NCBI GenBank assembly: GCA_964472095.1
Contig: CAYYIV010000022.1
Location: forward strand, 1 to 64,000
DNA: 64,000 nucleotides
Origin: Pelagibius sp964472095
Lineage (GTDB): Bacteria; Pseudomonadota; Alphaproteobacteria; Kiloniellales; Kiloniellaceae
Direction of reading: 5' to 3'
Made by a program: the position numbers and the translations under genes. Position 1 is the first letter of the stretch; each line of letters starts with the position of its first letter. Below, piece after piece: positions 9,401-17,977 of the stretch. The notes beneath the pieces are model-generated. The model was not told where the DNA came from. It ran no database searches and saw only the letters and a program-made list of their open reading frames with translations.

Positions 9401-10279
9401 ATGACCGAAGCCATCGGCGACGAAACCACCGAGGCGCGCAAGACCCGGGCCAAGGCGTGGTTCGAATCCCTGCGCGACGCCATATGCGCCGCCTTCGAGG
9501 CGCTGGAGGATGAACTGATCGGCGGCAACGCCGAACGTTTCGCCGAGGTGCCGCCCGGCCGCTTTTCGCACAAGGCCTGGGAGCGGCCCGACGGCGGCGG
9601 CGGCGTCATGGCGCTGATGCACGGCCGGGTCTTCGAGAAGGTCGGCGTCAATGTCTCCACGGTGCACGGCAGCTTCTCGCCGGACTTCGCCAAGCAGATC
9701 CCCGGCGCCGAGACGGACCCCCGCTTCTGGGCCAGCGGAATCTCCCTGGTCGCCCACCTGCGCTCGCCCCTGGTGCCGGCGGTTCATATGAATACCCGCC
9801 ACATCGTCACCAGCAAGGCCTGGTTCGGCGGCGGCGGCGACCTCAACCCGATGTTTCCCGACGACCACGACACCGCCGACTTCCATGCCGCCTTCAAGGC
9901 GGCCTGCGACCGCCACGACCCCGCGTACTACCCGCGCTTCAAGCAGTGGTGCGACGAATACTTCTTCATTCCCCACCGGGGCGAGGCACGCGGCGTCGGC
10001 GGCATCTTCTACGACTACCTCGACAGTGGCGACTGGGAGGCCGACTTCGCCTTCACCCAGGATGTCGGGCGCGCCTTCCTGGAGATCTATCCACAGCTGG
10101 TGCGCCGTCACATGGCCGAGCCCTGGAACGACGAACAGCGCCGCCACCAGCTGTTCCGCCGCGGCCGCTACGCCGAATTCAACCTGCTGTACGATCGCGG
10201 CACCAAGTTCGGCCTGCAGACCGGCGGCAACGTCGAGGCCATACTGATGAGCCTGCCGCCGGAAGCCGCCTGGCCATAG
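9401..10279 (+). CDS. hemF: Oxygen-dependent coproporphyrinogen III oxidase
   Basis: 292 residues. It contains the family signature HMNTRH, the WFGGGGDLNP substrate-site segment, the AYYPRFKQWCDEYFFIPHRGE block and the C-terminal YDRGTKFGLQTGGNVEAILMS. It converts coproporphyrinogen III to protoporphyrinogen IX in haem synthesis using O2. It follows trmL by 7 bases and ends 3 bases before the converging CCA/poly(A) polymerase-family gene. Haem demand of the neighbouring bc1 operon makes the location sensible, but that link is inference. Confidence 0.95.
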   Translation: MTEAIGDETTEARKTRAKAWFESLRDAICAAFEALEDELIGGNAERFAEVPPGRFSHKAWERPDGGGGVMALMHGRVFEKVGVNVSTVHGSFSPDFAKQIPGAETDPRFWASGISLVAHLRSPLVPAVHMNTRHIVTSKAWFGGGGDLNPMFPDDHDTADFHAAFKAACDRHDPAYYPRFKQWCDEYFFIPHRGEARGVGGIFYDYLDSGDWEADFAFTQDVGRAFLEIYPQLVRRHMAEPWNDEQRRHQLFRRGRYAEFNLLYDRGTKFGLQTGGNVEAILMSLPPEAAWP

Positions 10280-10282
10280 GGC

Positions 10283-11608
10283 TCAGGTCCCCGGCGCTCT
10301 GGGGAGATCGGGCGAGATGCGCTCGGAAAGCTGGCGCAGACGGGCCAGACAGGCCGCGCGGTCGGGGACGAAGTCCTCAGCGATCCACCAGTCCTCCACC
10401 GCCCGCAGCAGACTGCCGACGTCGGGGCCACTACTGTAGCCGAGCCGCAGCACGTCGGCGCCGCCCAGCGGGAAGCGGCGCTCCTGCCAGTCGACGGCGA
10501 TGCCCAGTGCCTTTTGCAGGCCCGCCAGCGCCGTTTCCCGCTGCGCCGGTTCGGCGGCCAGCAGCCGCGCGCAGCCGATCGCCAGAGCGGTGCGCAGCTG
10601 TGCTGCGCCGGCGCGGTAGAGCGCGATGGAAAGCGCATGGCGCACGGCGGGATCGCCGCTGCCGCGGGTCAGCGCGGCGGCGGCCTCGCCCAGCACAGCC
10701 TCCGGTTCGCCCAGCATGACCAGCTCCGCCGTTTCGGCATTCGACAGGCGCAGGCGCTCGGCCACGTCACGCGCCACCTCGGCGCCCGGCGGCAGCAGCG
10801 CGCCGAGGCGCAGCACGGGGTCCGCCGCCTCCGGCAGGTCGAGTTGCAGCAGGCAGCGCAGCACGGCGGTTTCGCTGATCTGCGGCAGGATCGCAGCCAG
10901 CAGGCCGTCACCGATCATGAGGTCGAGCACCGGCAGAGGGTCGGGGGCGTCCAGCAGGCGGAGAATCTCGCCGCGGATTCGCTCGCCCGAAAGGCCGCCC
11001 AGCCGGGGCGCCAACTCGCGTGCCACCGCCAGGATTTGCGGATCGGGCGGAACCCGCCCGTAGTGCGCCTGGAAGCGGAAGAACCGCAGCAGGCGCAGAT
11101 AGTCCTCCCGGATGCGGTCGCGCGGGTCGCCGACGAAGCGCACGCGGCCCGCTGAGAGATCGGCCTGGCCGCCAAAGGGATCGAAGAGGCGGCCATCCGG
11201 ACGGCACGACATGGCATTGAAGGTGAGGTCGCGGCGCGCGGCATCGGCCTGCCAGTCGTCGGTGAAGGCGACCTTGGCGCGGCGGCCGTCGGTTTCGACG
11301 TCGACGCGCAGGGTGGTGATCTCGAAGGGACGGTGACCGGAGACCGCCGTCACGGTGCCGTGGTCGAGACCGGTCGGCACCGCCTTCAGGCCGGCGGCCT
11401 GCAGCAACGCCGTGACCATCTCCGGCCGGTCGGGTGTCGCCAGGTCGACGTCCTTGACCGGCCGCCCGGCCAGCGCGTCGCGCACGCAGCCGCCGACGAA
11501 GCGGACCTCGGCCCCCTCCGCGGAGAGGGCCGCGATCACCGCGCGGGTCTCCGGCGCGGTCATCCAGGCCTGCGGTTCTATGCGTCCGGGCGCGCTGGCG
11601 GCGGTCAT
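10283..11608 (-). CDS. CCA tRNA nucleotidyltransferase / poly(A) polymerase family protein
   Basis: About 441 residues of the class II nucleotidyltransferase family. The active site is in RFVGGCVRDAL and KDVDLAT (the DxD metal ligands). The template-binding region RRDLTFNAMSC and the RIREDYLRLLRFFRFQ block follow, with a helical C-terminal part. It most likely adds or repairs the 3' CCA of tRNAs, since no other CCA enzyme is visible and alphaproteobacterial homologues do so; poly(A) polymerase activity cannot be excluded. The ATG at 11608 has AGGA 6 bases upstream; an earlier in-frame start exists at 11632. Confidence 0.85.
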   Translation of the reverse strand: MTAASAPGRIEPQAWMTAPETRAVIAALSAEGAEVRFVGGCVRDALAGRPVKDVDLATPDRPEMVTALLQAAGLKAVPTGLDHGTVTAVSGHRPFEITTLRVDVETDGRRAKVAFTDDWQADAARRDLTFNAMSCRPDGRLFDPFGGQADLSAGRVRFVGDPRDRIREDYLRLLRFFRFQAHYGRVPPDPQILAVARELAPRLGGLSGERIRGEILRLLDAPDPLPVLDLMIGDGLLAAILPQISETAVLRCLLQLDLPEAADPVLRLGALLPPGAEVARDVAERLRLSNAETAELVMLGEPEAVLGEAAAALTRGSGDPAVRHALSIALYRAGAAQLRTALAIGCARLLAAEPAQRETALAGLQKALGIAVDWQERRFPLGGADVLRLGYSSGPDVGSLLRAVEDWWIAEDFVPDRAACLARLRQLSERISPDLPRAPGT

Positions 11609-11690
11609 CGCTTCCTGAGCCTGCTGTGGCATCTCGTCCGCAGCCTGCCGACATGGAAGGCCGCTGGCAACCCGGGGTCCGCTGCCGGCG

Positions 11691-11966
11691 TCACTCTACC
11701 GGATGGCTCGGCACCACGACGCCGTCGACCAGCGCCGGCGGCACCAGTTTGGTGTCCGGCGAATGGCCGGTCGAGACGTAGAGGTAGAGCAGCCCGACGA
11801 GGGCCGAACAGAGGCCCAGCGCCAGCAGCCAGGGCAAGGGGGCCTCCCGCCAGTCCAGCGCGATGACGCCGCCGGCCGTCTTGCGGCGCACCAGCCAGAC
11901 CCAGCCCAGATAGATCAGGAAGGGCGCCACAAGCGGCAGCAGAACGGTCAGCAGTACACGCAGCAT
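11691..11966 (-). CDS. Small membrane protein, DUF6111-like
   Basis: 91 residues starting MLRVLLTVLLPLVAPFLIY. Two membrane helices are visible (about 4-27 and 45-64), separated by a basic loop VRRKT, with a polar C-terminal tail containing GHSPDTK and VPPALVDG. This pattern matches the short alphaproteobacterial DUF6111 family, of unknown function. It lies between the NUDIX and the CCA/poly(A) polymerase-family genes on the same strand, 10 bases after the NUDIX stop, so it is probably part of that operon. Confidence 0.65.
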   Translation of the reverse strand: MLRVLLTVLLPLVAPFLIYLGWVWLVRRKTAGGVIALDWREAPLPWLLALGLCSALVGLLYLYVSTGHSPDTKLVPPALVDGVVVPSHPVE

Positions 11967-11976
11967 GTCCGTTCTC

Positions 11977-12648
11977 CTATGACTGCAAGAGATCCGACGC
12001 GCGCAAGACGTCGCAGAGATTGGAGAGGATGCCGGCAGTCGCCCCCCAGATGTAATAGTCGCCGAAGGGATAGGCATAGAAGAACCGCTCGGCGCCGCGG
12101 AACGTCCGGCTGTGCAGCGCGCGGTTGGCGGGGTCGAGGAAGAAAGCCAGCGGCACCTCGAAGATCTCGTCGACCTCTCCGGCCTCGGCGCGCAGCACAA
12201 AGGGCGGGCGCAGCAGGCCGACCACCGGCACCACGCTGAAGCCGGTGCGTACGAGATAAGTGTCGAGGCGCCCGATCACCGTCACGTGGTGCCGTGCCAA
12301 CCCGACCTCCTCCTCCGTCTCGCGGAGGGCGGCGGCCTCTGCATCGACGTCGCCGGGATCGATGCAGCCTCCGGGAAAGCTGATCTGGCCGGCATGGTCC
12401 GGCAGGTGCGGGCTGCGCCGGGTGAGCAGTACCGTGAGCTCCTGCGGCCGCTCGATGATGGGCACCAGCACCGCCGCATCGCGCAACGGGCGGGTCGGGT
12501 CGTAGAGGCCGGGATCGAGATCCGGGTTGAGATCGTGGTCTCCTCGCCGCCCGGTCGCGACCATCTCGGGCCCGGTCGGCGCGACGCGTGTGCCCGGCGC
12601 CGGCAGCCCGGCAAGCCGCGACAGCAGGTCGTCACCCCGCCACTTCAT
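11977..12648 (-). CDS. NUDIX hydrolase, probable CoA pyrophosphatase
   Basis: About 223 residues. The NUDIX box is complete: G-G-C-I-D-P-G-D then ALRETEEEVGL, and it is preceded by the segment ISFPGG and RRSPHLPDHAGQ typical of the NudL/CoAse group that cleaves CoA to phosphopantetheine and ADP. The exact start is unclear: ATG 12648 avoids overlap with DUF1285, while ATG 12699 would add 17 residues and overlap it by 35 bases. It is in a minus-strand run DUF1285, NUDIX, DUF6111, CCA/poly(A) polymerase family. Confidence 0.85.
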   Translation of the reverse strand: MKWRGDDLLSRLAGLPAPGTRVAPTGPEMVATGRRGDHDLNPDLDPGLYDPTRPLRDAAVLVPIIERPQELTVLLTRRSPHLPDHAGQISFPGGCIDPGDVDAEAAALRETEEEVGLARHHVTVIGRLDTYLVRTGFSVVPVVGLLRPPFVLRAEAGEVDEIFEVPLAFFLDPANRALHSRTFRGAERFFYAYPFGDYYIWGATAGILSNLCDVLRASDLLQS

Positions 12649-12664
12649 GCCCGGCCGTCCCGCA

Positions 12665-13210
12665 TCACCGGGCAGATCCCAAGGGGAAGTACACACCATG
12701 GCTCCATACCCCGAGACAATCCTTCGGCGCCGCCAAATCCTGCGGCGGCGGCACCGCCAGCTCGGCGAGTTCGTAGTATACCGGGCGCAGAATCAACGCC
12801 TCCAAACGGTCGCGCACCACGATATAGGGGCTGATCTCGCCCTTTTCAGGGTCTTCAACCACCCGTAGCGGGTGCACCGCGTCGGCTTCCACCCAATCGT
12901 CGAGATTAGTGCGGAAGGCGAGTATCTGGCCAGACCTCTCAACTCTTACGGAAAGTTCAACGGCGGTAAAGGGCGCATCTTCCACCGCGATGCGGCCCTG
13001 CTCGACCGGCGTGCGCAGCCAGTAATCGCCGCCATCGTCTCGCCACAATACCGAGGCAAAGAGCTTGACCAGGGGCTTGCGGCCGATCGGGGCGCCCTCA
13101 TGGAACCAAGTGCCGTCGCGGGCGATGCGGATATCGTAGGCATCGCCGGGACCTGCGGCGCCTTTGGCCCGGGATCTCTCGGTCTGTCCTGGCGACTGGT
13201 CAGCGGGCAT
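12665..13210 (-). CDS. DUF1285 domain-containing protein
   Basis: 181 residues. After a polar N-terminus the core begins DIRIARDGTWFHEGAPI and contains KLFASVLWRDDGG, YWLRTPVEQGRI and a C-terminal YYELAELA segment, the layout of the DUF1285 family found across proteobacteria. No signal peptide or membrane segment is seen. Function unknown. The ATG at 13210 is the first that fits the family length; the frame stays open far upstream only because it is antisense to moxR. It is transcribed divergently from the MoxR gene across 99 bases. Confidence 0.8.
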   Translation of the reverse strand: MPADQSPGQTERSRAKGAAGPGDAYDIRIARDGTWFHEGAPIGRKPLVKLFASVLWRDDGGDYWLRTPVEQGRIAVEDAPFTAVELSVRVERSGQILAFRTNLDDWVEADAVHPLRVVEDPEKGEISPYIVVRDRLEALILRPVYYELAELAVPPPQDLAAPKDCLGVWSHGVYFPLGSAR

Positions 13211-13309
13211 GGAAAGACCTATCTTTGTAGTCAAGATCGTGCGGTTGGTTGCGACCCGCCAGCGGGTGATGGCCCACCGGCCCTTCAAACAGCTGGGAGA
13301 TGCTGTCCC

Positions 13310-14326
13310 GTGACGACGACACCCACCCTCTCTGCCGATGACGCCGCCGATGCCAAGCTCGCCGAACAGATCGATGAACTCGGTCACAAGCTCGGCCTCG
13401 TCCGCCAGTCTATCGGCCGTGTCATTTTCGGCCAACAGGGGGTCGTCGATCAAACCCTGATCACGCTGCTGGCTGGCGGCCACGGCCTGCTGATCGGCGT
13501 CCCTGGCCTCGCCAAGACCCGCCTGGTGGAGACCCTCGGCACCGTATTCGGCCTGGACGACAAACGGGTGCAGTGCACGCCAGACCTCATGCCGGCGGAC
13601 ATCCTGGGCTCCGAAGTGCTGGAGGAGAGCGAGACCGGCCGGCGCTCCTTTCGCTTCATTCCCGGCCCGGTGTTCTGCCAGCTGCTGATGGCGGATGAAA
13701 TCAATCGCGCCAGCCCGCGCACCCAGTCGGCCCTGCTGCAGGCGATGCAGGAACGCCGCGTCACCGTGTCCGGCCACCCCCACGACCTGCCGACGCCCTT
13801 CCACGTGCTGGCGACGCAGAATCCGCTGGAGCAGGAAGGCACCTATCCCCTGCCCGAGGCGCAGCTCGACCGCTTTCTTATGGAGATCGATGTCGGCTAC
13901 CCGGACATCGGGGCCGAGCGGCAGATGCTGATCGAGACCACCGGCGTGCAGCAGGCCGAGGCCAGGGCAGTGATGACCGCCGATGAACTGATGCAGGTGC
14001 AGCGCCTGGTGCGCCGCGTGCCGGTCGGCGAGAGCGTGGTGGAAACAATCCTCGCCATCGTGCGCAACGGCCGCCCGGAATCGAGCGAACTGGAAGAGGT
14101 GCGCAGCCAGGTGGCCTGGGGGCCAGGTCCGCGCGCCAGCCAGGCACTGATGCTGGCGGTGCGGGCCCGTGCGCTGATGGACGGCCGCTTCGCCCCCTCG
14201 GTCGACGACGTGATGGCCCTGGCCCACCCGGTCCTGAAGCACCGCATGGCGCTGAGCTTCGCCGCGCGCGCCGATGGCGTGACGCTCGACCACATCATCG
14301 CCCACCTTACCGCGCCCTATCAGTGA
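13310..14326 (+). CDS. MoxR family AAA+ ATPase
   Basis: 338 residues. Walker A is GVPGLAKT (residues 63-70), Walker B is LLMADE (125-130) and the sensor segment is ATQNP (168-172). MoxR ATPases act as chaperones or activators for partner proteins carrying von Willebrand A domains. The start is a GTG at 13310 with GGGAGA about 10 bases upstream; no in-frame ATG lies near. It heads an operon with the DUF58, DUF4159 and vWA-like membrane genes that follow, which are the expected partners. Confidence 0.9.
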   Translation: MTTTPTLSADDAADAKLAEQIDELGHKLGLVRQSIGRVIFGQQGVVDQTLITLLAGGHGLLIGVPGLAKTRLVETLGTVFGLDDKRVQCTPDLMPADILGSEVLEESETGRRSFRFIPGPVFCQLLMADEINRASPRTQSALLQAMQERRVTVSGHPHDLPTPFHVLATQNPLEQEGTYPLPEAQLDRFLMEIDVGYPDIGAERQMLIETTGVQQAEARAVMTADELMQVQRLVRRVPVGESVVETILAIVRNGRPESSELEEVRSQVAWGPGPRASQALMLAVRARALMDGRFAPSVDDVMALAHPVLKHRMALSFAARADGVTLDHIIAHLTAPYQ

Positions 14327-14336
14327 CAGCTTCGGA

Positions 14337-15230
14337 GTGTCCGACCGGCCAATGACGAAGCCCCTCCCGCTGCGGCATCGCGCCGAGCAACTGGCCGCCA
14401 CCCTGCCGCCGCTGCTGGTGGCCGCCGAGCGGGTCGCGGCCACCGTGGCGCAGGGCGTGCACGGGCGGCGTCGGGTTGGGCAGGGCGAAACTTTCTGGCA
14501 GTACCGCCACTACGACATGGGCGATCAGCCGCAGTCCATCGACTGGAGGCAGTCGGCCAAGTCGGACATGGTCTTCGTGCGCCAGATGGAATGGGAGGCC
14601 GCGCAGTCGGTGTGGCTCTGGCGCGACACCTCCGCCTCTATGGGCTGGACCTCCGACCGCAATCACCAGAGCAAGCGCGAGCGGGCCGACCTTCTGACCC
14701 TGGCGCTGTCGGTGCTGCTGATGCGCGGCGGCGAGCACGTCGCCCTGCTCGGCTCCGGACTCAGGCCCGCGGCGAGCCGCGCCACCCTGACCAAGATCGC
14801 CACCCTGGTACAGAACGGCCAGCCGGTCGTCGACAACCTGCCGCCGGCCCTGCCGCTGCCGCGCAGCGCCCAGCTGGTCTTCATCAGCGACTTCCTGGCG
14901 CCGCTGGAGGACATCAACCACGCCCTGCGCTACTACGGCGAAGGCGGCCAGCGCGGCGCCCTGCTGCAGGTCCTCGACCCGGCGGAAGAAAGCCTGCCCT
15001 ATGACGGGCGGGTCCGCTTCGACGGGTTGGAGCAGGAGCCTTCCTGGCTGGTCTCCCGCGTCGAGGCGGTGCGCGGCGACTATGCCCGCCGGCTGCAGGC
15101 CCAGCGCGACGGCCTGCGCGACATCTGCCGGGCGCTCAGCTGGACCTGCGACTTCCACCGTTCGGACCAGCCGCCACAGGCCGCGCTGCTGCGCCTCTAC
15201 ACCACCCTGTCCCAGGCGGTGGCATGCTGA
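14337..15230 (+). CDS. DUF58 domain-containing protein (vWA-like)
   Basis: 297 residues. The DUF58 core is HGRRRVGQGETFWQYR with Y-D-M-G-D-Q-P-Q-S-I-D-W, then a vWA-like strand with the metal site D-T-S-A-S at residues 97-101. DUF58 proteins are regular partners of MoxR ATPases. The GTG at 14337 or the ATG at 14352 could be the start; the spacing does not decide it. The next gene starts 7 bases before this one ends, so translation is probably coupled. Confidence 0.88.
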   Translation: MSDRPMTKPLPLRHRAEQLAATLPPLLVAAERVAATVAQGVHGRRRVGQGETFWQYRHYDMGDQPQSIDWRQSAKSDMVFVRQMEWEAAQSVWLWRDTSASMGWTSDRNHQSKRERADLLTLALSVLLMRGGEHVALLGSGLRPAASRATLTKIATLVQNGQPVVDNLPPALPLPRSAQLVFISDFLAPLEDINHALRYYGEGGQRGALLQVLDPAEESLPYDGRVRFDGLEQEPSWLVSRVEAVRGDYARRLQAQRDGLRDICRALSWTCDFHRSDQPPQAALLRLYTTLSQAVAC

Positions 15231-17977
15231 ACCTCGGCCTGCTCGCCTTCGCGCAGCCCTGGCTGCTGCTCGCCCTGGCCGGGCTGCCGGTGCTCTGGCT
15301 GCTGCTGCGCCTGACGCCGCCGGCGCCGCGGCGCATGGTGTTTCCCGCTATCCGCCTGCTGGCCGGCCTCAAGGCGCCGGAGGAGACCCCGGCACGCACG
15401 CCCTGGTGGCTGCTGCTGCTGCGCCTGCTCATCGTCACGCTGATCATCCTGGCGCTGGCACAGCCGCTGCTCAATCCCACCGCGCGCCTGGCCGGCAGCG
15501 GCCCGCTCGTGCTGGTGGTCGACGACGGCTGGTCGGCTGCCCGCTTCTGGCCGACCCGTCAGGCCGCTGCCGCCGACCTGCTGGCCCAGGCCGAGCGCGA
15601 GGATCGCCCGGTGATGGTGCTGACCACGGCCGCCAGCGAGCAGGACTCGCCGCCCGAGGCCAGCGGCCTGCTGTCCGCCGCCGAGGCGCGCCGCCTGCTG
15701 CAGGGCCTGAAGCCGAAGCCCTGGCCCGCCGACCGCAGCGCCGCACTGGCCGCCGTGCGGGATCTCGACCTGCCGGGCGCCGCCAATGTGGTCTGGCTCT
15801 CCGATGGCCTCGCCAGCCCGGAGAGCGACGCCCTGGCCGCTGCGTTGCAGCGTCTCGGCAGCCTCCACGTGCTGCGTGACGAAGGTGAGGGCCTCGCCCG
15901 CCTCGCCCTGGCGCCGGCGACCGAAGGCGTCGACCTCGTCGCCCGTGCCCTGCGCGCCGATCCGGCCGGTGCAAGCGAAGGCGCCGTGCTGGCCATCGCC
16001 GGCGACGGGCGGATCGTCACCAAGGCGCCGCTGATCTTCGAGCCCGGCGAACGCGAGGCCCGCACTCTGCTCGACCTGCCGACGGAGATGCGCAACCGCA
16101 TCGCGCTGCTCACCATCGAGGGCGAGACCACGGCCGGCGCCACGGTGCTGCTGGACGAGCGCTGGCGCCGCCGCCCCGTCGGACTGGTGCTCGCCGGCAC
16201 CCAACAGGAGGCGCAACCCCTGCTCAGCGAAAGCTACTACCTGGACAGCGCGCTGCAGCCCTTCACCGAGCTGCGCAAGGGCAACGTCGAGGATCTGCTG
16301 CAGCGCCAGCTCGCCGTGCTGGCGGTATCCGACAGCGTCGTGCTGAGCGAGGACGAGCGCAGCCGCGTCGCCGCCTGGGTCAACGAGGGCGGCCTGCTGC
16401 TGCGCTTCGCTGGGCCGCACAGCGCGATCCGGACCCCCGCCGACCAGCGCGCCGACGACCTGCTGCCGGTGCGCCTGCGTGGCGGCGACCGTGTGCTCGG
16501 CGGTGCCCTCACCTGGGACACCCCGGCGCGCCTTGCACCCTTCGCTGCCGACAGCCCCTTCGCCGACCTGGCGCTGCCCGACGACGTGGTGATTCGGCGT
16601 CAGGTGCTCGCCGAACCTTCGCTGGACCTCGGCGAGAAGACCTGGGCGCGGCTGACCGACGGCACGCCGCTGGTTACCGCCGACCGGCTCGGCGACGGCT
16701 GGCTGGTGCTGTTCCACATCACCGCCAACACCGACTGGTCGAATCTGCCGATCTCCGGCCTCTTCGTGGAGATGCTGCGCCGGGTGATGGCAGTCAGCCA
16801 GGGCGTCGCCGGTGGCGGCGGCAGCCAGGCCCTGCCGCCGCTGGAGACCATGGACGGCTTCGGCATCCTCGGCACGCCGCCGGCCACGGTGCTGGCACTG
16901 GAAACCGGCGCGGCGTCCGCCAGCGCCATCGGGCCGCGCCATCCGCCGGGCTATTACGGCAACGACAGCCTGCGCCAGGCGCACAATCTCAGCAACTTCC
17001 TGCCGCAGCTGGAGCCGCTCGGCCGCCTGCCCGGCGGCGCCACCGCGAGCCTCTACCAGGAAAGCCCCGAACGGGACCTGAAGCCCTGGCTGATCGCCGC
17101 CGCACTGCTGCTCGCCCTCACCGACCTGCTGATTTCGCTGGCGCTGCGCGGCCTGCTGCGGCCGGCCGGTGCCACCGTGGTGCCGACGCTCTGCCTCGGT
17201 CTGGTGCTCGCCGGCCTCGCTTTGGCGCCACCGGCCCGGGCGCAGCAGAGTGACGACGCGCGGACCCTGGAAGCGACCCTGATGACCCGCCTCGCCTACG
17301 TGGTGACCGGCGACGACGCGGTCGACGAGATCAGCCGCGCCGGCCTGCTCGGCCTGACCCGCGTGCTGGAGCGCCGCACCTCGGTGGAGGCCGGCACGCC
17401 GCTCGGCATCCGCCTGGGCCGCGACGACATGGCCTTTTACCCGCTGGTCTACTGGCCGGTCACCGCGACGCAGCCGGCGCTCAGCCGCGACGCGATCGAC
17501 CAAGTGAACTACTTCCTGGCGCACGGCGGCACCATCCTCTTCGACCTGCGCGAAGCCAGCGGCGGCGCCCAGATCTTCGGCGGCGGCAGCCGCGGCACGC
17601 AGGACCTGCAGCGCCTCACCCAAGGCATCGCCATCCCGCCGCTGGAACCGGTGCCGGCCGACCACGTGCTGCGCAAGTCGTTCTACCTGATGGAGGACTT
17701 CCCCGGCCGCTTCGTCGGCGGCTCGCTGTGGCTCGAGGCGCTGGGCGAGAACATCAACGACGGCGTCACTTCGATTCTCGTCGGCAGCAATGACTGGGCC
17801 GGCGCCTGGGCGGTCAACGACCTTGGCCGCCCGCTGAATGCCGTGGTGCCGGGTGGGCCGCGCCAGCGCGAGATGGCCTATCGCTTCGGCATTAACCTCG
17901 TGATGTATGCGCTGACCGGCAACTACAAGGCCGATCAGGTGCACATCCCCTTCATCCTGGAGCGGCTCGGCCAATGA
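15224..17977 (+). CDS. BatA-type N-terminal domain / DUF4159 membrane protein
   Basis: 917 residues. The first 85 residues form the BatA-type unit with two membrane helices and the linking RRMVFPAIRLL. A vWA-like region follows, with a degraded metal site (VVDDGWSA near residue 100 instead of DxSxS) but an intact VWLSDG strand. Two helices (about 617-667) precede a C-terminal DUF4159 domain of about 240 residues containing VNYFLAHGGTILFDLREAS. It probably spans the inner membrane with a large soluble face. It overlaps DUF58 by 7 bases and the next gene by 4 bases. Confidence 0.85.
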   Translation: MLNLGLLAFAQPWLLLALAGLPVLWLLLRLTPPAPRRMVFPAIRLLAGLKAPEETPARTPWWLLLLRLLIVTLIILALAQPLLNPTARLAGSGPLVLVVDDGWSAARFWPTRQAAAADLLAQAEREDRPVMVLTTAASEQDSPPEASGLLSAAEARRLLQGLKPKPWPADRSAALAAVRDLDLPGAANVVWLSDGLASPESDALAAALQRLGSLHVLRDEGEGLARLALAPATEGVDLVARALRADPAGASEGAVLAIAGDGRIVTKAPLIFEPGEREARTLLDLPTEMRNRIALLTIEGETTAGATVLLDERWRRRPVGLVLAGTQQEAQPLLSESYYLDSALQPFTELRKGNVEDLLQRQLAVLAVSDSVVLSEDERSRVAAWVNEGGLLLRFAGPHSAIRTPADQRADDLLPVRLRGGDRVLGGALTWDTPARLAPFAADSPFADLALPDDVVIRRQVLAEPSLDLGEKTWARLTDGTPLVTADRLGDGWLVLFHITANTDWSNLPISGLFVEMLRRVMAVSQGVAGGGGSQALPPLETMDGFGILGTPPATVLALETGAASASAIGPRHPPGYYGNDSLRQAHNLSNFLPQLEPLGRLPGGATASLYQESPERDLKPWLIAAALLLALTDLLISLALRGLLRPAGATVVPTLCLGLVLAGLALAPPARAQQSDDARTLEATLMTRLAYVVTGDDAVDEISRAGLLGLTRVLERRTSVEAGTPLGIRLGRDDMAFYPLVYWPVTATQPALSRDAIDQVNYFLAHGGTILFDLREASGGAQIFGGGSRGTQDLQRLTQGIAIPPLEPVPADHVLRKSFYLMEDFPGRFVGGSLWLEALGENINDGVTSILVGSNDWAGAWAVNDLGRPLNAVVPGGPRQREMAYRFGINLVMYALTGNYKADQVHIPFILERLGQ